From contig CANCFT010000030.1 in the NCBI GenBank assembly GCA_947377285.1, forward strand, positions 1-45,932: DNA of 45,932 nt, given 5' to 3'. A program made the position numbers and the translations under genes. Positions 16,711 to 24,790 of this stretch are shown piece after piece. The notes under the pieces are model-generated. The model did not search any database and was not told the DNA's origin. It saw only the letters and a list, made by a program, of their open reading frames with translations. How positions within the stretch are numbered: the stretch's first letter is position 1; each line of letters begins with the position of its first letter. Origin of the DNA: Bacteriovoracaceae bacterium. GTDB taxonomy: Bacteria; Bdellovibrionota; Bacteriovoracia; Bacteriovoracales; Bacteriovoracaceae.

Positions 16711-17214
16711 TTAAACTTCTAAGAATGAATCGGGATTTTCCCACTCACCTTTTTCCCAACGATAAATTTTAGTTTTATCAACTTTAATTTTTCCATCAGG
16801 CTGAAGTGCAACTTTAAAGCGCTCAAGTGGACGAGGTGTTGGACCTTCGAAATTAATTCCACTCATATAGTATCCCGAACCGTGACATGGACATTTAAAT
16901 TTTAGTTCGGCCGGAAGCCAATTTGGAATACAACCTAAGTGAGTACAAATATTTGAAAGGGCTACTAGCTTTCCTTCTTGTTTTACCATCCAAACGCCGT
17001 AACTATTTTTCCATCGCTCATCAACTCCACTTGGGTAATCAGTTGGAAGACCTGCGAGAAATTCCATTTCAGGTTCGAAATTTACATTGGGGTATGTGAA
17101 TCTGAAAGCTAGACTTAAAAGTCCGCCGACAGAAGCTGTAAACATTACCCAACCAACGGTTAAGTAACTGAAAAACTCACGACGATTTAAACTTTGTTTT
17201 GAATCGCTGCTCAT
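16711..17214 (-). CDS. Rieske iron-sulfur protein of the bc complex
   Basis: The 167-residue protein binds a [2Fe-2S] cluster through Cys90, His92, Cys108 and His111 (CTHLGC at 90-95, CPCHGSGY at 108-115), with the disulfide cysteines 95 and 110. An N-terminal RREFF followed by one helix (19-36) suggests Tat-type export with a retained anchor. It takes the first electron from quinol at the Qo site. It is followed by the b6-like gene after 48 bp. Confidence 0.94.
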   Translation of the reverse strand: MSSDSKQSLNRREFFSYLTVGWVMFTASVGGLLSLAFRFTYPNVNFEPEMEFLAGLPTDYPSGVDERWKNSYGVWMVKQEGKLVALSNICTHLGCIPNWLPAELKFKCPCHGSGYYMSGINFEGPTPRPLERFKVALQPDGKIKVDKTKIYRWEKGEWENPDSFLEV

Positions 17215-17331
17215 GATTAAAATCCTTGCTTTATACGCAAAAGTGCCAAACTCATTAGAACTCTTTTTTTAGTCCAATGTTTCAGCAGTTGTTATTAAAA
17301 AAATCAGTACTTAGATTATGCGAATGTTCTT

Positions 17332-18201
17332 CTATTTTTTCAATAGATTTAACGCTTCCTTTGCTTTTGTTGCTACAGAATTGTTTAGATCATTGTTCGA
17401 CACATCTAATAAAAAACTATTTAGTACGTTCCATTGTGACTTCTGCAGTGTGGCGATGACACTCAATTTCAAATCAGTAATTTGTTGAGCGTCTAAGGCC
17501 GGTGGTAAAACTCTAGCTTTAACATCTGGGTAATTAATTAAAAGAATATCTTTTAAAGTTGGAACCGCATCTTCGTCTTTGTAAGCGATAAGAGCAGTGG
17601 CCGCAGCATATTTAACTGTAAGGTTTGAATCCTGAAGGAGTTTTTTGATTGGTAACTGAGCTGCTGGAACCATGTGAGTTGCAAGCGCTAGTACAGCTGC
17701 TTGTTTTAGAATTGATTCATTTGACTCTAGCATTGAAATTAATTTCGACCAATCCAACTGTATACCTTTTGGCATATTTGCAATTGACACTATCGCGTGA
17801 AATTTAACATCTAAATCGCTGTCGTTTAATCCAGCTAAAAGAGTTGGGAGTGCTATATTTGTTTTCAACGCTCCTAGTGCGGCAATAATGAATCCACGTG
17901 TTCTTGGGTCGATTGATTGCTTGTACGCTTCGGTTAAATTGGTGACGAGCCAAGGATATTCAGCCTGAGGAATCTGGGAACTGTTTATTTGTTTAGAAAG
18001 CTCGTATGCAGCAACCCATTTATTTCCGAAAGTTTTAGATTGAATTTCTTCAACCAAATCTTTGTACGAGCGCTCCGAAGAGAGCATTTTCGTAATTCCA
18101 AAAATAATAAGTGAGCCAAAAAGAACAATTGCAATAGGTACAACCAGGCTTCCCACAAATGGGTTCTCTAGAATCTTTTTCTGAGTTTGAGGCGTTGACA
18201 T
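17332..18201 (-). CDS. Membrane-anchored HEAT-repeat protein
   Basis: The 289-residue protein has one N-terminal helix (about 17-38) and an alpha-helical solenoid with HEAT-like repeats (for example ALGALKTNIALPTLLAGLND and the repeat at AATALIAYKDEDAVPTLKDIL). It is the first gene of the bc operon, 117 bp before the Rieske gene, behind a good promoter. It may be an assembly scaffold or docking subunit for the complex; this is inferred only from position. The 117-bp gap contains no gene and no clear hairpin. Confidence 0.75.
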   Translation of the reverse strand: MSTPQTQKKILENPFVGSLVVPIAIVLFGSLIIFGITKMLSSERSYKDLVEEIQSKTFGNKWVAAYELSKQINSSQIPQAEYPWLVTNLTEAYKQSIDPRTRGFIIAALGALKTNIALPTLLAGLNDSDLDVKFHAIVSIANMPKGIQLDWSKLISMLESNESILKQAAVLALATHMVPAAQLPIKKLLQDSNLTVKYAAATALIAYKDEDAVPTLKDILLINYPDVKARVLPPALDAQQITDLKLSVIATLQKSQWNVLNSFLLDVSNNDLNNSVATKAKEALNLLKK

Positions 18202-18257
18202 GCTCTCACCTGGACCTTTGAGATAAAATTATTGTTTCTTACTAATGAATGTAATGA

Positions 18258-18286
18258 TAAATAGCAAAAGTACACTATGATGACAA
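18258..18286 (-). promoter_or_regulatory. Sigma70-type promoter of the bc operon
   Basis: On the minus strand TTGTCA (18286-18281) and TATTTA (18263-18258) are 17 bp apart, about 57 nt upstream of the HEAT gene start. It is the only good promoter seen ahead of the eight-gene block down to 10463. Confidence 0.5.
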
Positions 18287-18314
18287 TTGAATTGAAAGTT
18301 TTCCAAGAGAATTT

Positions 18315-18860
18315 ATGGCCTATCTATTACGTACATTAATTATTATTATGATCTCAAGCATCTTTCTTACTGCTGCTCTTGCGTTAAAAAGTATTCACCT
18401 ACAAATGAGTCATATTCAAGTCGCTATTCCTGCTTTTATTTACACAATATTTGCTCAGGCATTTGTCATGTTTTATTTTATTGGAGTTTCACGCTTAACA
18501 AACAATGTTTATTCAATCGTCAACTCTGGGACAAATCTCAACGAACTCTTTGAAACACCTCCTGAGGATCTCGCCCCATACATTGAAAAAACAAAAAAAT
18601 TTGTTGAAGAAGCTGATCGCTGTAAAAGACAGACAATACCTTGGACTATATTAATGCTGATCTTGGGGATGATTGCCTTTCTTCTCGGGGGAGCCCACGA
18701 CACAGGACTAGTGCAAAAAACCACTCATTCTGGTGTGGTCTTAGGGTTTATAATTGCTATGACAATCGGGTTTTTTAGGCAGTGGTACTATTTAGGAAAA
18801 TCTCATCTTTTGCTTAGAAAACTAAAAACACTTTATGGAATGTCTGACGCTCAAATGTAA
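18315..18860 (+). CDS. Unrecognised membrane protein
   Basis: The 181-residue protein has four predicted helices (about 7-25, 37-57, 108-126, 138-155) with a charged cytoplasmic loop between helices 2 and 3 (NLNELFETPPEDLAPYIEKTKKF). I do not recognise the family. It is divergent from the HEAT/bc operon, shares its 113-bp upstream region, and ends one base from the convergent gene at 18862. Confidence 0.6.
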   Translation: MAYLLRTLIIIMISSIFLTAALALKSIHLQMSHIQVAIPAFIYTIFAQAFVMFYFIGVSRLTNNVYSIVNSGTNLNELFETPPEDLAPYIEKTKKFVEEADRCKRQTIPWTILMLILGMIAFLLGGAHDTGLVQKTTHSGVVLGFIIAMTIGFFRQWYYLGKSHLLLRKLKTLYGMSDAQM

Positions 18861-18861
18861 A

Positions 18862-20193
18862 TTAAATCGACTTGACCATAATAAAAATTCGCGTTTTCCC
18901 AGGCACATTTTTTACATTTGAAGTATTACTTTCAAAAAGTTTTGATTGATCTACTTTCATTGTTTCAGTCATAAAATCTTTAAAGTCTTTTTTGGGTAAA
19001 TAAACATTATAATAAACTCCACCAGGAACATCCATTCCCGGAGTTGAGTCGCCAACTGGTTCGCCTTTAAATTTGTCTACTAAAAGATTTATTTTATCTC
19101 TGGCAGCATAAGTATTCGTTGAAGTCATCATCAGTCTGTAAATCTTAGTTGTTCCACCCTTTGTTTCGCGATAGCCATTTTTATTTTCCGCATCTCCTTC
19201 ATATTGAGAGGGCTCTTTGTCAGCATCTTTTAAATCTTTAGGAACATTTTCAAAAGACGTTAGGGTAACTTCCGTTTCTTCTTCATATTTTTCTGGATCG
19301 AAAAACTCAGTTAGTTTTTCTCCTTTAGTAATATCCTTTATTTCATTAAAATTAAGTTTAAATTCCTTTGCACTTTTTTGTTCTGCACCTTTAAAAACTA
19401 AGCTTTTATTGAGCCAGTTAAATTGAGGTTCATAAATACTTACTTTATTTCCCAGGTATCTTTCATACCAAATATTCGCCTTATTAACGCCATAAATTGT
19501 TAATGTAAAAAATAATAATAAAACAGTTACATCTTGAAAAACTTTCACTTGTTTTGCAAAACTCGTTCTTTCCTTAATAATGGTAAGATCAAATTGTTGA
19601 TTTTTAAAATCAGACTTCATTCTCTTAACAAACAAACTCCACTCATCAAACAATGTCACTTCCATTGATGGCATAATTTCTTCTTCTCGAGATCCACTAA
19701 TTGGAGTTTCGAGACTCATTTCTGCTTTTATTTTATCAAAAGTAATGTTCATGTTTGGACTTAATATATTTCCAAGTAGAAAAACTTGAGAGAAATATTG
19801 ATCGAGATGTGGAAATTCATCTAAGAGAAAATTTCGCAAAATTGTTGCCAGTACTGAAGCAGACAATTCTGACTGTAAGGCGATAGAACCAATGCTTAAA
19901 TTTTTAAATATAAAAATATATGTAAGAAATTTATCTCGCAGCCAAAGAAACCAAGAGGAAAGAGATCCAATTCGAACTTGAGAATAAGCATACTCAAAAC
20001 GTTCTAACATTTTTTGAAGCGTTAAGCCTTCTTCAAAAAAGGATTCCCAAAAAGACTCAAATTCTTTTTTAAAACGGCCCTGCCAAGTCAAGCCATCCAT
20101 ATTTAAATTGAGCCAGTTTCTAAAATCTTCAAAATCAGATTTTAATAAAACCAACTCATTTTCATTTATTTTATAAGCATTACTCAATGACAA
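18862..20193 (-). CDS. Single-pass transmembrane protein of unknown function
   Basis: The 443-residue protein has an acidic N-terminal cytoplasmic part (about 1-205), one helix (about 218-235) and a C-terminal periplasmic part. The arrangement looks like an anti-sigma factor or signalling protein, but no family is recognised and the N-terminal part lacks a zinc-binding HxxxCxxC. The last 90 residues (YRLMMTSTNTYAARDKINLL onward) resemble a small alpha/beta domain. It overlaps the thiolase gene by 10 bp, so the two are co-translated. Confidence 0.6.
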   Translation of the reverse strand: MSLSNAYKINENELVLLKSDFEDFRNWLNLNMDGLTWQGRFKKEFESFWESFFEEGLTLQKMLERFEYAYSQVRIGSLSSWFLWLRDKFLTYIFIFKNLSIGSIALQSELSASVLATILRNFLLDEFPHLDQYFSQVFLLGNILSPNMNITFDKIKAEMSLETPISGSREEEIMPSMEVTLFDEWSLFVKRMKSDFKNQQFDLTIIKERTSFAKQVKVFQDVTVLLLFFTLTIYGVNKANIWYERYLGNKVSIYEPQFNWLNKSLVFKGAEQKSAKEFKLNFNEIKDITKGEKLTEFFDPEKYEEETEVTLTSFENVPKDLKDADKEPSQYEGDAENKNGYRETKGGTTKIYRLMMTSTNTYAARDKINLLVDKFKGEPVGDSTPGMDVPGGVYYNVYLPKKDFKDFMTETMKVDQSKLFESNTSNVKNVPGKTRIFIMVKSI

Positions 20194-21365
20194 CTCTTTA
20201 ATAAAATGGCGATACCTTGTCCTCCACCTATACAGGCAGAAGCAATTCCAAAATTTAATTTATAATGAATTAGCTGTCTAGCAAGTGTGTGAGAGATTCG
20301 AATGCCTGATGCACCCAGTGGATGTCCTAAGGCAACAGCTCCACCCCAAATATTTAATTTCTCAATAGGTATTTGGGTATCTTTCATACAAGAAAGAGTC
20401 TGACCGGCAAAAGCTTCGTTTATTTCAAATAAATCAATTTGATCCATCGTCATATTATTTTTTGCAAGTAGGCCTTTGATGGCCGGGCTTGGACCAATAC
20501 CCATAATTTTTGGATCAACACCTATAACAAATCCATCAATAATTTCTGCAATTGGTTTTAGACCTTCTTTTTTTATAAAAGTTTCTGAAGCGATAATAAC
20601 AGCTGCGGCTCCATCAACGATTCCAGAAGCAGAAGCAGCAGTGACGACGCCATTTGTTTTAAATGTAGATTTTAAAGAATTCATTTCGCTTAAAGAAACA
20701 TCCTCTCTTAAGTGTTCATCTTTAGCACATTCTCCTTTTCGAAGAGCGACAGTCACTATTTCACCTTGAAGCAACCCATCTTTATAGGCTTTTGTAGCAC
20801 GAGCATGCGAGTTATAAGAAAATTCATCACATTGAGTTCTTGTTATTTCAAATTTCTCCGCTAAGTTTTCAGCCGTTACTCCCATAGGAGTCTGAGAGTA
20901 TTGATCAGTTAGGGCATCAAGAAGCATATCAACTGATTTAAGTGGCCCATACTTTGTTCCAAACCGTGATCCATATGTTAAATGAGGAACCATAGACATA
21001 TTTTCAGATCCAGCAGAAAGTACGCAGTGTGCTTCTCCTAACTTTATTAATCGTGTGGCACTTAAAATAGCTTCAATACCCGAGCCACAAAGTCTGTTTA
21101 AAACAATACCTGGAGTTTCTTGCCGGCAACCAAGCTTTAAAGCAAGATGCCGCCCACCGTACATAGTATCTGTGGATGAAGTGACAACATTCCCTAAAAT
21201 GACCTGGTCTATTTTAGAAGGATCTAATTTAATTTCAGAAATCAAAGCCTTAGACGCAAGAACTGCTAAATCAACAGGTGTAATATCTTTAAGTGAACCA
21301 CCAAATTTTCCAAATGGTGTTCTCTTTCCTTGAACTAAAAAGACTCGCTCATGACCTTGGGACAT
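20184..21365 (-). CDS. Acetyl-CoA C-acetyltransferase (thiolase)
   Basis: The 393-residue thiolase has the nucleophile Cys93 (NRLCGSGIEAI), the NEAFAGQ motif, His348 in GGAVALGHPLGASG and the second catalytic Cys378 in ACIGGGQG. Size and motifs fit the biosynthetic/degradative acetyl-CoA acetyltransferase family (AtoB/PhaA/FadA-like). The direction and chain length cannot be told from sequence. TAGGAGG lies 6 nt before the ATG. Confidence 0.93.
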   Translation of the reverse strand: MSQGHERVFLVQGKRTPFGKFGGSLKDITPVDLAVLASKALISEIKLDPSKIDQVILGNVVTSSTDTMYGGRHLALKLGCRQETPGIVLNRLCGSGIEAILSATRLIKLGEAHCVLSAGSENMSMVPHLTYGSRFGTKYGPLKSVDMLLDALTDQYSQTPMGVTAENLAEKFEITRTQCDEFSYNSHARATKAYKDGLLQGEIVTVALRKGECAKDEHLREDVSLSEMNSLKSTFKTNGVVTAASASGIVDGAAAVIIASETFIKKEGLKPIAEIIDGFVIGVDPKIMGIGPSPAIKGLLAKNNMTMDQIDLFEINEAFAGQTLSCMKDTQIPIEKLNIWGGAVALGHPLGASGIRISHTLARQLIHYKLNFGIASACIGGGQGIAILLKSCH

Positions 21366-21404
21366 ATTTGCCTCCTACTTTTTAAAACTTAGACTTCGTA
21401 TCAT

Positions 21405-21433
21405 ATATTAAGGCTGAGATAAAATCTTGGCAA
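21405..21433 (-). promoter_or_regulatory. Sigma70-type promoter of the thiolase gene
   Basis: TTGCCA (21433-21428) and TAATAT (21410-21405) are 17 bp apart on the minus strand, with a strong Shine-Dalgarno between them and the thiolase ATG at 21365. Confidence 0.5.
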
Positions 21434-21453
21434 AGGATTAAAAAAGGAAAGTT

Positions 21454-21873
21454 ATGTCCAACGTTAATAATGTTCAAGCTCAAAAATTTCTTGAATCTGA
21501 AAATAAAAGATATAACAACGAAATCAAACAACTTCGCACAACCAATGACCGCGGATATGAAACGGAATCAAAAGTTAAAGAAGCAGAAATGGCCCGAATG
21601 CGTGATGATTATGAAACACGAATCGCCAACCTCAAGAATGAACAAGAACAAAAATTAGTAGAAATAAGAGATCGCCAATCAAAATCAGTTGGTGAAGAAA
21701 ATATGCGCCTACAAACTGAAGTAGAAAACTTAAAAAAAGCTCATCAAGACCAAGTTGCAGAAATTAAAATCAGTCAGCAAAATGAAATCCAAGGAATGGT
21801 TGAATCGCACAAGAAGACCATGGACAATGCAAAACAAAAATTTACTAAAGAAAAAAGTAAATTTGAATCTTAA
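21454..21873 (+). CDS. Coiled-coil protein of unknown function
   Basis: The 139-residue, highly charged, almost wholly helical protein shows heptad-like spacing and no signal peptide or membrane helix. It is Lys/Glu/Gln-rich with no hydrophobic core outside the heptads. AAAGGAAAG precedes the ATG. It is followed 41 bp later by the FliG-C-like gene, in the same direction. I do not recognise a family; it could be a scaffold for the FliG-like protein (inference). Confidence 0.65.
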   Translation: MSNVNNVQAQKFLESENKRYNNEIKQLRTTNDRGYETESKVKEAEMARMRDDYETRIANLKNEQEQKLVEIRDRQSKSVGEENMRLQTEVENLKKAHQDQVAEIKISQQNEIQGMVESHKKTMDNAKQKFTKEKSKFES

Positions 21874-21914
21874 TTCGTAGAATCTAAAATTGTAACTGAG
21901 TTTTTAGGAGATTT

Positions 21915-22343
21915 ATGGAACCGAACAATAACAGCAATAGCATTTTTATCAATGGAAAAGCTCAGATCATTGAGATGTTACAACATATGCCCAGAGAAGA
22001 AAGATCTCGTTTATTAAAAAATTTGAAATTGAGAAATCCTCAATTAGCAGAAGAGCTTACAGAGCAGTGTTTTACTTTTTCCGATTTGGATAATTTGGCA
22101 GACAATGATTTATTAATGATTTTTCAATATGTGACAGCTCCAATTCTCGGAATGGCATTAAAAAATATTGAACGAGCTTTTCAACGACGATTACTTTCTT
22201 TAGCTGGGCGAGAGTACGCCGAAGAAGCTTTTCGTGTTTTAAAAACTAGCTATGCCACAGAGAAAAGAGATATTAAACGAGCACAAAATAAAATTGTTGA
22301 AATATTAGTATCACTGAAAAAAAGAAGACAAATTAATCTTTAA
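21915..22343 (+). CDS. Stand-alone FliG C-terminal-domain-like protein
   Basis: The 142-residue protein matches the FliG middle/C-terminal ARM-type region: RNPQLAEELTEQCFTFSDLDNL parallels DPELAEEI-x-MF-FED, and ALKNIERAFQRRLLS and KIVEILVSLKKR parallel the family's ALK and KIVEIIRRLEE. FliG normally has about 330 residues, so the N-terminal and part of the middle domain are absent. Torque-generating charges differ: where FliG has DD-R, the sequence is A-D-N, and the arginine before EV is Gln. A rotor role is therefore unlikely; a repurposed scaffold is possible. AGGAG precedes the ATG. Confidence 0.68.
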   Translation: MEPNNNSNSIFINGKAQIIEMLQHMPREERSRLLKNLKLRNPQLAEELTEQCFTFSDLDNLADNDLLMIFQYVTAPILGMALKNIERAFQRRLLSLAGREYAEEAFRVLKTSYATEKRDIKRAQNKIVEILVSLKKRRQINL

Positions 22344-22361
22344 TTATTTAATTACAATTGA

Positions 22362-22829
22362 CTAAGCCTTATATTCCAAAAGCAATTTTTGATATTTTGC
22401 TTCATCCTCTTTACTTAGAATCGTTTCTGCGTTCACTTCTCCGGCCAAAAGTTTGTGCTCTTGAATAATTTCCATTGTTGAAACCAATCTTTCACAAAGT
22501 GTTTCAAAAATTTCTGGAATCCAAGTCGGACCATTTTTAATAACTGAAACAATGTCTTTTTGCTCGACTAGTACTAATTCAATATTGGTTTTAGCAATTG
22601 CAGTAAATTCAGATGGCTTATTCATAAGCACACTGATCTCATTTAAAATTTCATTTTCTTTGCAAATTTTTATAACTTGTAAGTGCTGACCGATATTCTT
22701 CAATATCCTAATCTGACCTTTTTTTAGAATTATAAGATATTTTGGTAATTCTCCTTCTGTGAAAATTACAGTATCCGCTTCAAATGCAATTGGGGCCGTC
22801 GTCCCCCTACCTAGAGGTAAATTAACCAT
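22362..22829 (-). CDS. Cyclic nucleotide-binding domain protein
   Basis: The 155-residue protein is a single CAP-type beta-barrel with flanking helices (FTEGELPKYLIILKKGQIRI, the typical G-x-x-x-x-x-x-I-L-x-G-x-I/V pattern). It has no DNA-binding helix-turn-helix, so it is a stand-alone sensor. It overlaps the Ppx/GppA gene by 8 bp with GGAG upstream, and is the last gene of a five-gene operon. A classical cAMP-binding arginine is not obvious, so the ligand is uncertain. Confidence 0.8.
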   Translation of the reverse strand: MVNLPLGRGTTAPIAFEADTVIFTEGELPKYLIILKKGQIRILKNIGQHLQVIKICKENEILNEISVLMNKPSEFTAIAKTNIELVLVEQKDIVSVIKNGPTWIPEIFETLCERLVSTMEIIQEHKLLAGEVNAETILSKEDEAKYQKLLLEYKA

Positions 22830-23724
22830 CTATAACTCCTGATATAAGGGTTCCATAACGCAAGCCACGAGTTGATATATTAATCGTTTCAATTTTTAGT
22901 AGTGATCCCAATATTATTGCAACTTTTGAAGCAGCATGAATAACATCAACTCTTTTTCCTAAAAATGGAAAAAGCAATAATAGATTTTCACGATTAGTCT
23001 TTTGTACATCTGCTGCAAATAATTTAAAAGATTCAAATGGCAAAATTAATCCATCTACTTTTTTATCATCAAATTCTTTAAGACCTAAATACATCGCTCC
23101 CAAAGCAGTCATGCCTCCGGCGACACAAACTAAGGCATCCGTTTCAAATCTTTGAAAATTTTGTGAAAAGATACTTTTGGTTTTTTCTTCAAATGAATTA
23201 TCGCTCATCCAATCAGTTGCCCGAACAGAGCCTATTGGTAGGCTTATAGATTCAACAACTTTAAATGGATCCATTTGAATATTTATGAATTCAGTAGAGG
23301 CTCCACCAATATCCATAATAATAACTTTATCACTTCCCGTATATGTTGAAGCTACTCCAAGAGCAGTATAATAAGCTTCTGCGGCAGACGATATAATTTT
23401 GATATCAAAGCCAAGCTCTGATTTTATTTTAAAGAAAAACTCTTTTGAATTTTCAGCGACTCGTGCTGCCTCTGTCGCCGTTACCAATACATTTTCTGGT
23501 ATAATTTTTATTTGGGCCAATTGCTCTTTGTAAAAACTTAACGCTTGAAATGTGGCATCCATTGAATCTACATGAAATTTTTTAGTATTATCTAAGTCTT
23601 TTCCCAAAGAAGTAATACATGATAAATTTAAAAGTTCATTTGATATTTTTTTGCCAAACTTATCAAGTTCGGCTGCTAAAAGAAGTACTGAATTTGATCC
23701 AATATCAATACTGGCCCTAATCAT
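22822..23724 (-). CDS. Ppx/GppA phosphatase family protein
   Basis: This 300-residue actin-fold protein has the family signatures IDIGSNSVLLL at the N-terminus, the second phosphate loop IMDIGGASTEF and VAGGMTALGAM. Members hydrolyse polyphosphate or pppGpp. It lacks the C-terminal HD-like domain of the ~500-residue enterobacterial Ppx. Its ATG overlaps the mtnA stop (ATGA), which implies translational coupling. Confidence 0.9.
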   Translation of the reverse strand: MIRASIDIGSNSVLLLAAELDKFGKKISNELLNLSCITSLGKDLDNTKKFHVDSMDATFQALSFYKEQLAQIKIIPENVLVTATEAARVAENSKEFFFKIKSELGFDIKIISSAAEAYYTALGVASTYTGSDKVIIMDIGGASTEFINIQMDPFKVVESISLPIGSVRATDWMSDNSFEEKTKSIFSQNFQRFETDALVCVAGGMTALGAMYLGLKEFDDKKVDGLILPFESFKLFAADVQKTNRENLLLLFPFLGKRVDVIHAASKVAIILGSLLKIETINISTRGLRYGTLISGVIDG

Positions 23725-24767
23725 ATTTTTTCCACAATAGCTCTTACTGCTTTAGGTGAAGTTGGAACAATAACTCCATTTTCACAAATAATACCTGTTA
23801 TACAAGAATGGTCAGTGACATCAAAGCTAGGATTTAAAGCATTAGCTTCGGCATGAGCTATGCTCACCCCTTTGTATTGAAGGATTTCGTTCGGATCACG
23901 CAATTCAATTTCAATCTGATCTCCTGTTGATAATTGAAGATCAAATGAACTGATTGGTGCAACTATGTAAAATGGAATTCCGTAATGTTTAGCAATTATA
24001 CTTAAACTAGAAGTTCCTACTTTATTGGCGGTATCACCATTTTCAACTATACGATCAGCCCCAGCAAAAATTGCATCCACTAATTTATTTTTCATTAAAT
24101 ATGAAGCCGCACCTTCAACTACTATTTTATGATCAATTCCTTCTTTTAATAATTCAAAACTAGTCAGTCGAGAGCCTTGCAAATAAGGCCGTGTTTCTGA
24201 GGCGTAGACCATCTTAACTTTTTTCTTATTATTCAAATGAATAATAGTCCCAAGTGCGGTCCCTAAGACTCCACAAGCAAGAACTCCTGTATTACAGATA
24301 GTCATTAAATTTAGTGGTCTATCTCCATAAATTTTTTGCAATTCAATTTCTGCAAACTTTGCCATTGAAAGATTTTTCTCATAAAGATTATTCATTTCAG
24401 ATTTTGCATGGGCAACTAGCATAGGATAAAGAGAACTCATATGAGTTTCAAGTTTGGCCATTTCCACGCACCGGTCGATCTCAAAAGCCAAATTAACAGC
24501 AGTAGGCCTTGCACTTTTTAAATAAGCCGCAGCCCTTTCAAATTGTTCAAAAGTAGCTTTAGGATTATGCTTAACAAAAAGGGCCATACCCCAAATGCCA
24601 GTGAAACCGATCAAAGGAGCACCTCGAACAATCATATCTTGAATTGCCCGGTAGGTATCTTCAATAGTTCGAACTGTTAGATAAACTTCTTCAGTCGGAA
24701 GTAATCTTTGGTCAATAAGTTTCAAAATTTCTTGATCATAAGTAAGGGGTAGTAGGGTTGTAGTCAT
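23721..24767 (-). CDS. mtnA: S-methyl-5-thioribose-1-phosphate isomerase
   Basis: The 348-residue enzyme converts methylthioribose-1-phosphate to methylthioribulose-1-phosphate in methionine salvage. Motifs are MIVRGAPLIG near residue 47, ICNTGVLACG (catalytic Cys), ASETRPYLQGSRLT and GADRIVENGDTANKVGT (catalytic Asp). The length is usual. AGAGG precedes the ATG, 23 bp after the AsmA-like gene. No other methionine-salvage gene is in the window. Confidence 0.94.
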   Translation of the reverse strand: MTTTLLPLTYDQEILKLIDQRLLPTEEVYLTVRTIEDTYRAIQDMIVRGAPLIGFTGIWGMALFVKHNPKATFEQFERAAAYLKSARPTAVNLAFEIDRCVEMAKLETHMSSLYPMLVAHAKSEMNNLYEKNLSMAKFAEIELQKIYGDRPLNLMTICNTGVLACGVLGTALGTIIHLNNKKKVKMVYASETRPYLQGSRLTSFELLKEGIDHKIVVEGAASYLMKNKLVDAIFAGADRIVENGDTANKVGTSSLSIIAKHYGIPFYIVAPISSFDLQLSTGDQIEIELRDPNEILQYKGVSIAHAEANALNPSFDVTDHSCITGIICENGVIVPTSPKAVRAIVEKI

Positions 24768-24790
24768 TTTATCCTCTTTCTTAAGATTTA

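Noticed and set aside
17215..17331. sigma54 promoter ahead of the Rieske gene (TTGGCACTTTTGC)
   Set aside because: GG and GC are only 7 bp apart, not the required 10.
20476..20769. Plus-strand open frames inside the thiolase gene (also 21055-21333)
   Set aside because: Shadow frames of the thiolase with no independent start signals.
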